From contig JAQGNM010000203.1 in the NCBI GenBank assembly GCA_028291845.1, forward strand, positions 1 to 8,746: DNA of 8,746 nt. The letters run 5' to 3'. A model generated the notes under the pieces. The model worked only from the letters and a program-made list of their open reading frames with translations. It did no database searches and had not been told where the DNA came from. The stretch comes from Massilia sp. Lineage in GTDB: Bacteria > Pseudomonadota > Gammaproteobacteria > Burkholderiales > Burkholderiaceae_D. Position 1 is the stretch's first letter, and each line of letters opens with the position of its first letter. The translations under genes and the position numbers were made by a program. Below are positions 1 to 6,108 of the stretch, piece after piece.

Positions 1-2
1 TA

Positions 3-118
3 TGCCTGATGACCATAGTAAATCGGTACCACCCCTTCCCATCCCGAACAGGACCGTGAAACGATATTACGCCGATGATAGTGCTGCAACCAGTGTGAAA
101 GTAGGTTATCGTCAGGCT
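3..118 (+). rRNA. rrf: 5S ribosomal RNA
   Basis: The sequence has the typical proteobacterial 5S form: a TGCCTGATGACC start, the ACCCCTTCCCATCCCGAACA block of loop B/C, GTGAAACG, and a GTAGGTTATCGTCAGGC end. The ends pair as helix I (GCCTGA at 4-9 with TCAGGC at 112-117). The length of about 116 nt is normal. It is the last gene of an rRNA operon whose 16S and 23S lie to the left of the window. The exact mature ends are uncertain by 1-3 bases. Confidence 0.96.
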
Positions 119-129
119 AGTTATAGTAG

Positions 130-165
130 AAAACCCCGGTGCTCGATGAGCGTCGGGGTTTTTTT
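130..165 (+). terminator. Rho-independent terminator of the upstream rRNA operon
   Basis: AAAACCCCG (130-138) pairs perfectly with CGGGGTTTT (154-162), and inside it GCTC (141-144) pairs with GAGC (148-151) around a GAT loop. The T-tract runs to 165. It begins 11 bases after the 5S rRNA, so it ends the rRNA transcript and separates it from the protein gene at 312. Confidence 0.93.
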
Positions 166-263
166 ACGTCCGTAATTTCGAATTCGCTATTCATTCCGCT
201 GGTACAACCTTCACAAACTGGTAGGCTTGCGTCCAAGCAATGCTGCAAATCAAGACACTTCGT

Positions 264-292
264 GAGAAAGCAAGCAAACATCTCGCTTTCTC
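264..292 (+). promoter_or_regulatory. Stem-loop in the 5' leader of the VPLP-tailed gene
   Basis: GAGAAAGC (264-271) is a perfect inverted match to GCTTTCTC (285-292), with a 13-base loop. The 3' arm ends 5 bases before the Shine-Dalgarno AAAGGA (298-303) of the gene at 312. No T-tract follows, so it is not an ordinary terminator. A role in mRNA stability or ribosome access is inference. A smaller hairpin, GCTTG-CGTC-CAAGC, lies at 225-238. I find no convincing -35/-10 pair in 166-311, so the promoter of the downstream gene is not located. Confidence 0.45.
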
Positions 293-311
293 CTAAGAAA
301 GGACGCCCGCC

Positions 312-1970
312 ATGCCACTTTTTCGTGCTATTCCCGTGCTCAGCGTGCTGCTGATCTCTACTGTATTGCACGCGCAGCCCCTGCCTGCCGGCGTTAAAAA
401 TGCCCTGCAAGGCGAGCGCATCGGCCTGCTCGATGCCGGTAAATTGAAACTCACCGATGGCAGCTGCGTCGATTGCGCCAGTGCTCCGCAATCGCTATGG
501 TACTTCAGAGACGACGTCATCGCCGCACCGACCTCGGCCGACCTGGTCGCCGGCGTCAATCCAAAACTCGACCGCCGCGCCGACATTGCCGAATGGGCGG
601 CGATGCCCGCCGCACGCAATTTGCTGTATCCGTCGGTCACCTGGCTGGGCGCCTCGACCATCATCGACAGCGCGCGCATCGATGGCGCCACGGTCACGCC
701 TGCCGGCGGTCAGCCGATTGCCTTGTCGCTTGCGCCCAAGCTGTCGACCAACCGCTCATACGTCAATCCGGCAACCACGGCTTATTTCGACAAGCGCCCG
801 CTGCGCATGCGTGGCGCCGTCAGCGAGAAGGATGGAAAACCACTGTTCGTCGCCCGCATGCTGTGGCCGGCAGACTTTGCCATCGACGCCACACGCCTGA
901 CGGCGCAGCCTCTGCAAGGCGCCGCCGGTCTTGGCGAATTCGTGCGCGACAAGGCGCTGGCTGCCGATGGCCGGCTGGCCAACCGCCTGGTATGGGAGCG
1001 CACTCCCGGCGCCGCGCGCGGCATTGCCGGCAAACCCGTCCTCGGCATCATGCTCAACGGCGCCCAGGGCGATGACGACGAATCGATAGGCGGCCATTTC
1101 GCTGTCGCCACCGGCCGCTTCGGCCCACACGGCGAATGGGCCGACTGGGCCACCAATAATTTTTATAATCTCGACACCGTCAGCGAGAAGGGGATCATCG
1201 CTGCCACCGTGCCGATGGATAACTACCTGATGGACCTCAACAGCGGCCAGCAGTATTACCGGCCGTCGTACATGCTGATCGCTGTACTGAACAAGGACCG
1301 CACCGCGGTGGCGTACCAGGGCGGTGTGCAGCGAACCCTGAACCATTTTTATCGCCATGACATGACTTACGATGGCGCCACCAACAACTGCTCTGGCTTG
1401 AGCATCGACGTGTTTCGCGCGCTCGGCTGGAATGTGCCGGAGCGCGGCCCGACCAATCGCATCAAGGCGGTGGGCGCCTACGCCTACGTGGCGGCCAAGG
1501 AGGCCAGCCTCAAAAAGGGCCGCGGCATCTACGACTACCTGACGGAAGAGACCACGCGCTTGCTGCCCGCGGTGGCCTTCGATGCACTCGGCGTGGACCT
1601 GCTTCAGCTGGTGGGCGCGATGCCGGCCGCGCCGCGCGCACTGTCGGGCTACGAGCAGCAGCTCAAGGACGATGTCGAAGCGATCATCCTGGTGAAAATT
1701 CCGCAAGTGCCGTCAAGCCGTGTGCCTGGCGCCGCGCCCGCCTATTCGTTCGACGATTACATGTCGCGGGTGCCGGCCGACCAAGCGCAGTGGCAAATCG
1801 TGCCGGTGCCGCCGCGGCCGTTTCCGGCCGCCCTGCGTGACGCCAGCACAAATGCGCCGGCGTCGCCATCGCTGGTGCCGCTGCCGGTGGCGGCGGTTGG
1901 CATGGCCGGCCTGTTCGGCGGCGGCGCGCTGTGGCGCCGCCGCCGCAAGCAGCCGGTCGACAAGGCTTGA
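312..1970 (+). CDS. Secreted protein with VPLPA-CTERM-like sorting tail; possible permuted papain-like hydrolase
   Basis: I do not recognise a named family for the body of this 552-residue protein. Residues 1-21 form a Sec signal peptide (hydrophobic core, probable cleavage after LHA). The C-terminus is tripartite: VPLP (522-525), a small hydrophobic stretch (526-541), then RRRRK (542-546). This resembles the PEP-CTERM/VPLPA-CTERM signals recognised by exosortase-type enzymes, which process proteins at the envelope. In the middle, GGHFAVATGRF (His262) is followed about 100 residues later by TNNCSGLSIDVFRALGW (Cys360). A His-before-Cys order with an NNCS-type Cys motif is what circularly permuted NlpC/P60-like and DUF4105-like enzymes show, so a thiol hydrolase or acyltransferase is plausible but inferred. 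A C-x2-C pair (Cys52, Cys55) lies near the mature N-terminus. The start is supported by AAAGGA at 298-303, 8 bases upstream. The gene stands alone and converges on the molybdenum-enzyme operon. Confidence 0.85.
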   Translation: MPLFRAIPVLSVLLISTVLHAQPLPAGVKNALQGERIGLLDAGKLKLTDGSCVDCASAPQSLWYFRDDVIAAPTSADLVAGVNPKLDRRADIAEWAAMPAARNLLYPSVTWLGASTIIDSARIDGATVTPAGGQPIALSLAPKLSTNRSYVNPATTAYFDKRPLRMRGAVSEKDGKPLFVARMLWPADFAIDATRLTAQPLQGAAGLGEFVRDKALAADGRLANRLVWERTPGAARGIAGKPVLGIMLNGAQGDDDESIGGHFAVATGRFGPHGEWADWATNNFYNLDTVSEKGIIAATVPMDNYLMDLNSGQQYYRPSYMLIAVLNKDRTAVAYQGGVQRTLNHFYRHDMTYDGATNNCSGLSIDVFRALGWNVPERGPTNRIKAVGAYAYVAAKEASLKKGRGIYDYLTEETTRLLPAVAFDALGVDLLQLVGAMPAAPRALSGYEQQLKDDVEAIILVKIPQVPSSRVPGAAPAYSFDDYMSRVPADQAQWQIVPVPPRPFPAALRDASTNAPASPSLVPLPVAAVGMAGLFGGGALWRRRRKQPVDKA

Positions 1971-1975
1971 GCGGC

Positions 1976-1993
1976 TTGGGCGGATAACGCCAA
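1976..1993. terminator. Possible weak bidirectional hairpin between convergent genes
   Basis: The 30-base gap between the two converging stop codons contains a small hairpin: GGCG (1979-1982) with CGCC (1988-1991) around GATAA, extended by TT/AA across a bulged G. There is no T-tract on either strand, so intrinsic termination would be inefficient. It is the only candidate in the gap. The two transcripts may overlap or end by Rho. Confidence 0.25.
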
Positions 1994-2000
1994 CCCGGTG

Positions 2001-4256
2001 CTAGATCAGTTTATCGAGCGTGATCGGCAAATCGCGCACCCGCTTGCCGGTGGCGTGATAGACCGCGTTGCCCAGCGCAGCGGCGACGCCGACGATGCCG
2101 ATCTCGCCGATACCCTTCGCCCCAAGCACATTGATGTGCGGGTCGTCCTCGTCGACCACGGAGACGTCGATCACGCCGATGTCGGCATTGACCGGCACGT
2201 GGTAGTCGGCCAGGTTGGCATTGACGGCGCGACCGGTTCTCCAATCCATTTCGGTTTTTTCCATCAGGCCCATGCTCAGCCCCCAGACAATGCCGCCCAT
2301 CAGCTGGCTGTGGCCGGTCTTGCGGTTCATCAGTTTGCCGATACCGTAGACGCCGACCACGCGCGGCACGCGGATGGTGCCAAGGTCGGGATCGACGTGC
2401 ACCTCGACGAACACGGCGCCGAAGGAATGCATCGAATATTGCTTTTTCTCGTCGCCCGGTTTCGACTCGCTGTACGCCTCGACGGCGGCGCCGCCGTGCC
2501 TTGCCATCACCGTCACCATCGGCTCGCGCCGGTCAGGGCGCTGGCGATCGATCAGCCAGCCGTTTTGCACGTCGACCGCCTCCGGTGCGAGACCGGACAG
2601 GGGCGAGTCGCGGTCGGCCACCGCCATCGCCACCAGTTTTTCGCGCGCCGCCTTGGCAGCCGCATAGACCGCGGGCCCCACGCTGGCGGTGGTCTTGGAG
2701 CCGCCGGCGCCGGGCGACTCCGGTTGCAGCGTGTCGCCCAGCTCGAAGCGCACTTTATTGACCGGCAGTCCGAGCGCCTCGGCGGCGATCTGCGTCATGA
2801 TGGTGTAGGTGCCGGTACCCAAGTCGTGGGTGCCGCAGCGTACCAACGCGGTGCCGTCGGCGCGGATCAGGGCGGAGGCCTTGGCGGCGTCGCGGTTGGC
2901 CGGATAGGTGGCGGTGGCCATCCCCCAGCCGACCAGCATGCGCCCGCTGCGCATCGAGCGCGGTTCGGGCGTGCGCCTGGACCAGCCGAATTTTTCGGCG
3001 CCGACCCGGTAGCACTCGCGCAGCGATTTGCTGGAAAACGGCAGCTCCTTCTCGGGATCCTTGTCGGCGTAATTTTGCAGGCGCAGCGCGATCGGATCGA
3101 TATTCAAGGCATACGCCATTTCGTCAATCGCGCACTCGAGGGCGAAGCTGCCCGATGCTTCACCGGGCGCGCGCGTATAAGTGTGGGCGCCCAGGTTCAT
3201 GGTCGCCATGCGCTGGGTGGTCTGCAGGCTCTCCGCCATGTAGAGCGACTTGGTGATGGTGGTCGAGGGTTCCGAAAAATCGAGCACGAAGGAATTGCTG
3301 CTGACGGTGTCGTGCATCAGCGACTTCAGGGCGCCATTCGGCGCCGCGCCCAGCCGCATTCTCTGCTCCGTCATCGGCCGCGATCCGACCGGCCCGAACA
3401 TTTGCGTACGCTCGAGAGCCAGCTTGACAGGCGTGCCGGTCATCTTGGCCGCCATGGCGGTGAGCATGACGTGCGACCAGGCGCTGCCCTTGCTGCCGAA
3501 GCCGCCACCGAGAAAAGGGCACAGCACACGGATGTTTGAAGGATCGATGCCGAAGGTCCTGGCGGCCGTTTTTTGTACGCCCGAGATGTTCTGGCTCGAG
3601 TCATACAAGGTCAGCTCGTCGCCCTGCCAGGCGGCGATGGTGGCGTGCGGTTCCATCGCATTGTGGGTTTCGATCGGCGTCGTGTACATGGCGTCGAGCC
3701 GCTTGGCGGACTGACTGAAAGCAGCCACCGCATTGCCGCGCGTGGCATCGGTTTTTTCGCCGGGCCGGCGCGGCGGCGGCGTTTTCAGCGATTTTTTGGC
3801 GGCCTGCATGCCCAGCACCGCCGGCTTCGCGGCGTAGCGGATCTTCAGACTTTGTGCGGCATGGCGCGCGTGTTCCAGGGTGTCGGCCACCACCACCGCA
3901 ACCGGCTGGCCGTTGTACTTGACGCTGGCGTCCTGCAGCAGGGGCGTGGGCGCCGCCGGTGGCGATCCTGATGGCGACCCCGATTCCTGCTTCGGCACCG
4001 GCAGGCGCGGGGCGTTTTTATACGTCATGATCAGCAGCACGCCGGGCAGGCTGCGCGCCATGCTGTCGTCGATCGACACCACTGTGCCGCTGGCGATGGT
4101 CGATTGCACGATCACCGCCTGCGCCAGGCGCGGCAGCGGATGCTCCGCCGTGTAGCGCGCGCCGCCGGTGACTTTCAAGCGGCCGTCGAGCCGGTCCAGT
4201 CCCTGCCCGATGATGTGCACCGGCGTGCCATTTTGCGTGCTGTTTTGCGTACTCAT
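2001..4256 (-). CDS. paoC: Aldehyde oxidoreductase, molybdopterin-binding subunit (PaoC/YagR-like)
   Basis: This is the catalytic subunit of a xanthine dehydrogenase-family molybdenum hydroxylase, expected to carry molybdopterin cytosine dinucleotide and to oxidise aldehydes to acids in the periplasm. The 751 residues are close to E. coli PaoC (about 730). An a/b-hammerhead domain covers about 27-145, followed by the two Mo-cofactor domains. Visible motifs are HNAMEPHATIA (198-208), the glycine-rich GGGFGSKG (250-257), TRAPGEASGSFALE (361-374), RCGTHDLGTGT (473-483) and GAKGIGEIG (712-720), where Glu718 matches the catalytic glutamate of the family. There is no signal peptide, which fits export carried by the Tat signal of the small subunit. 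I chose the ATG at 4256 over one 21 bases upstream because GGAGGGA (4268-4262) precedes it by 5 bases and because it forms an ATGA overlap with the stop of the FAD subunit, implying translational coupling. The substrate is not known from sequence. Confidence 0.94.
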   Translation of the reverse strand: MSTQNSTQNGTPVHIIGQGLDRLDGRLKVTGGARYTAEHPLPRLAQAVIVQSTIASGTVVSIDDSMARSLPGVLLIMTYKNAPRLPVPKQESGSPSGSPPAAPTPLLQDASVKYNGQPVAVVVADTLEHARHAAQSLKIRYAAKPAVLGMQAAKKSLKTPPPRRPGEKTDATRGNAVAAFSQSAKRLDAMYTTPIETHNAMEPHATIAAWQGDELTLYDSSQNISGVQKTAARTFGIDPSNIRVLCPFLGGGFGSKGSAWSHVMLTAMAAKMTGTPVKLALERTQMFGPVGSRPMTEQRMRLGAAPNGALKSLMHDTVSSNSFVLDFSEPSTTITKSLYMAESLQTTQRMATMNLGAHTYTRAPGEASGSFALECAIDEMAYALNIDPIALRLQNYADKDPEKELPFSSKSLRECYRVGAEKFGWSRRTPEPRSMRSGRMLVGWGMATATYPANRDAAKASALIRADGTALVRCGTHDLGTGTYTIMTQIAAEALGLPVNKVRFELGDTLQPESPGAGGSKTTASVGPAVYAAAKAAREKLVAMAVADRDSPLSGLAPEAVDVQNGWLIDRQRPDRREPMVTVMARHGGAAVEAYSESKPGDEKKQYSMHSFGAVFVEVHVDPDLGTIRVPRVVGVYGIGKLMNRKTGHSQLMGGIVWGLSMGLMEKTEMDWRTGRAVNANLADYHVPVNADIGVIDVSVVDEDDPHINVLGAKGIGEIGIVGVAAALGNAVYHATGKRVRDLPITLDKLI

Positions 4257-5239
4257 GCGCGTCCCTCCGCCAGCCACAACGCGCGCACCACGGCGTTCTG
4301 TGCCAGCTTGATTTTAAAATTATTGTCCTTGAATGCGCGCGCACCGGCGGTCAGTAGCTGCGCAGCCTGACGGCAGCTCTGCTCGGACAAGGGCTTGCCG
4401 ACCAGCGCGGCCTCGGCCGCCGCCAGCCGCCACGGTTTATGTGCGACGCCGCCGAGCGCCAGGCGCGCTCCGCGCACCACACCGCCATCGATGTCGAGGG
4501 CGGCCGCCACCGACACCAGCGCGAACGCATAGCTGGCACGGTCGCGCACTTTCAGGTAATGCGCGTGCAGCGCGAACGGCGACGCCGGCAGTTCGACCGC
4601 GACGATCATTTCGCCCGGCTGCAAATTGGTTTCGATCTGCGGCGTGGCGCCCGGCAGGCGGTGAAATTCGCCGATCGGGATGCGGCGCTCTCCCTTGCTG
4701 GACGCGATGACGACCTGCGCATCGAGTGCGGCCAGGGCGACGTTCATGTCCGATGGATTGACGGCGATGCAGGACGGGCTGTGACCCAGAATGGCATGCA
4801 TGCGATTGAAGCCTTCGCGCGCGCCGCAGCCCGATCCGGGCATGCGCTTGTTGCACATGTCGAAAGCGACGTCGGTGAAGTAGCCGCAGCGGGGGCGCTG
4901 CATCAGGTTGCCGCCGAGGCTGGCCATGTTGCGCAGTTGCGGCGACGCGCCCGACAGCAGCGCCTGCGCCAACAGCGGATAACGCTGGCGCACCAGCGGG
5001 TGGTTGGCGGTGTCGCTGTTTCTTGCCATCGCGCCGATCAGCAGGCCGCCGCCCGGCTGCTCGGCAATCTGGTCGAGGCCGATACGTGAAATGTCGACCA
5101 GACGCGCCGGGTGTTCGACATCGCCTTTCACCAGGTCGAGCAGATTGGTGCCGCCGGCGATGAAGCGGGTGCCCGGCTGCTGCGCCAGCGCGAGGGCCTG
5201 CGCGCGGTCACGCGCGCGTTCATAAAACATCGATTGCAT
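4253..5239 (-). CDS. paoB: Aldehyde oxidoreductase, FAD-binding subunit with [4Fe-4S] cysteines (PaoB/YagS-like)
   Basis: This is the electron-transfer flavoprotein subunit of the molybdenum hydroxylase, 328 residues against about 318 for E. coli PaoB. An N-terminal FAD-binding domain shows FIAGGTNLLDLVKG (26-39) and ASLGGNLMQR (106-115), and a CO-dehydrogenase flavoprotein C-terminal domain follows from about 215. Between the FAD motif and the conserved NPSDM (161-165) sit Cys118, Cys129, Cys138 and Cys157 (spacing C-x10-C-x8-C-x18-C). This insertion is known from PaoB and 4-hydroxybenzoyl-CoA reductase-type subunits, where it binds an extra [4Fe-4S] cluster that most xanthine dehydrogenases lack. 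GAGGAG (5251-5246) lies at the proper distance before the ATG and overlaps the stop of the upstream gene. The stop overlaps the start of the Mo subunit (ATGA). No signal peptide is seen. Confidence 0.94.
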   Translation of the reverse strand: MQSMFYERARDRAQALALAQQPGTRFIAGGTNLLDLVKGDVEHPARLVDISRIGLDQIAEQPGGGLLIGAMARNSDTANHPLVRQRYPLLAQALLSGASPQLRNMASLGGNLMQRPRCGYFTDVAFDMCNKRMPGSGCGAREGFNRMHAILGHSPSCIAVNPSDMNVALAALDAQVVIASSKGERRIPIGEFHRLPGATPQIETNLQPGEMIVAVELPASPFALHAHYLKVRDRASYAFALVSVAAALDIDGGVVRGARLALGGVAHKPWRLAAAEAALVGKPLSEQSCRQAAQLLTAGARAFKDNNFKIKLAQNAVVRALWLAEGRA

Positions 5240-5249
5240 GCGCTGCTCC

Positions 5250-5924
5250 TCAGGCGGGTTTCGACGCGACCTGGCGGATCGCGATCACGATATTCGGGTA
5301 AGCGCCGCAGCGGCAGATATTGCCGCTCATGCGCTCGCGGATTTCATCGTCGCTCAGCGCAGGCGCCTTGGCGACGTTGGCACTGACCGCGCTGGCGGTG
5401 CCGGCACGCAGCTCGCTGATACAGGCAGTGGCCGAACAGATCTGCCCTGGCGTGCAGTAACCGCATTGAAAGGCGTCATGCTCGATGAAGGCGGCCTGCA
5501 GGGCGGACAGATTGTCGCCTTGCGCAATGCCCTCGATGGTGGTGATCGCATCGCCCTCATGCATGACCGCCAGGGTCAGGCAGGAATTGATGCGGCGGCC
5601 GTTGACCAGCACCGTGCAGGCGCCGCACTGGCCGCGGTCGCAGCCCTTCTTGGCGCCGGTCATGCCGATGTATTCGCGCAGCGCGTCGAGCAGGGTCACG
5701 CGCGGCTCCAGCTGCAGCTGATGGTCCTTGCCATTGATGTTCAGTCGCACCGCTTGCGCCGGGGCGCGCGGGATGGGCGCCGGCGGCGCCGCGGCAGGCG
5801 CTTGCGCGGCCGCCTCGGCCAGCGCCGCCGGGGTCTTGGTGGCGGCGGCGGCTGCCAGCGCGGATTGCAGGAACCCGCGCCGGGTCAGCGACGGCGAGGA
5901 ATCATCGGGAGGAGTGGCGGACAT
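5250..5924 (-). CDS. paoA: Aldehyde oxidoreductase, [2Fe-2S] subunit with Tat signal (PaoA/YagT-like)
   Basis: This is the small iron-sulfur subunit, 224 residues from the chosen start against 229 for E. coli PaoA. The N-terminus carries a twin-arginine motif, LTRRGFLQ (13-20; Arg15, Arg16), followed by an alanine-rich hydrophobic segment and a Pro/Ala linker to about residue 57. The folded heterotrimer should therefore be exported by Tat. A plant-type ferredoxin domain binds one [2Fe-2S] with Cys95, Cys100, Cys103 and Cys115. The helical domain binds the second with Cys154, Cys157, Cys204 and Cys206 (QCGYC and NICRCG). All eight ligands are present. The frame stays open upstream to 6110, but that stretch would overlap the divergent acylase start and would bury the Tat signal about 75 residues in. 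I therefore prefer the ATG at 5924, although it has no strong Shine-Dalgarno. It is the first gene of a three-gene operon, with a 10-base gap to the FAD subunit. Confidence 0.92.
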   Translation of the reverse strand: MSATPPDDSSPSLTRRGFLQSALAAAAATKTPAALAEAAAQAPAAAPPAPIPRAPAQAVRLNINGKDHQLQLEPRVTLLDALREYIGMTGAKKGCDRGQCGACTVLVNGRRINSCLTLAVMHEGDAITTIEGIAQGDNLSALQAAFIEHDAFQCGYCTPGQICSATACISELRAGTASAVSANVAKAPALSDDEIRERMSGNICRCGAYPNIVIAIRQVASKPA

Positions 5925-6108
5925 GGGAAGCTTTCGCGGGAGGGTGCGATCCATTATGCGGATGAGCCGAACCGGTTCCGTTAGGTGCTTCACACAAGAC
6001 GGCGAATGACCGATTTCATACACGATTGGCGCTTGATTCTCCTCAATACGCGACAGTCTCGCACCGCCATCATCAGTGCCGGCCTCAACAATCATGACGG
6101 GAGAAAAC
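5925..6108. promoter_or_regulatory. Divergent promoter region between the paoA-like and acylase genes
   Basis: These 184 bases must hold the promoters of both the minus-strand operon and the plus-strand acylase, since no other gene precedes either. I could not find a -35/-10 pair with good spacing on either strand. A perfect 10-base palindrome, GAACCGGTTC (5969-5978), lies about 45 bases upstream of the paoA-like start and is the only symmetrical operator-like site I see. No regulator gene is adjacent. Confidence 0.5.
5969..5978. repeat. Perfect 10-bp palindrome in the divergent spacer (operator candidate)
   Basis: GAACCGGTTC is self-complementary, and the flanking bases do not extend the symmetry. 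Its place between two divergent genes suits a dimeric repressor or activator. However, a 10-base palindrome is expected by chance in roughly one in six spacers of this size, so the site is suggestive only. Confidence 0.25.

Noticed and set aside
1153..1170. AT-rich patches inside GC-rich genes (1153-1170 and 6421-6467) as possible promoters or inserted DNA
   Set aside because: Both encode in-frame Asn, Phe, Tyr and Leu-rich segments of the surrounding proteins, and the second matches the layout of the PvdQ family. Local amino-acid composition explains them.
756..1706. Minus-strand open frame of 316 codons inside the VPLP-tailed gene
   Set aside because: The opposite frame has a signal peptide, a sorting tail and a good ribosome binding site. 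This frame has none and looks like a compositional shadow.
1998..3539. Long plus-strand open frame of 513 codons over the Mo-subunit gene
   Set aside because: It is antisense to paoC, which carries all the family motifs. The translation is rich in His, Arg, Gly and Asp, as expected from the opposite strand of GC-rich coding DNA.
4257..4277. Upstream ATG at 4277 as the start of the Mo subunit
   Set aside because: The ATG at 4256 has a strong GGAGGGA at the right distance and makes the usual ATGA overlap with the preceding stop codon.
6076..6108. Upstream in-frame ATGs (6076, 6094) as acylase starts
   Set aside because: They would put charged residues ahead of the lipoprotein signal and lack a ribosome binding site, while 6109 has GGGAG five bases upstream.
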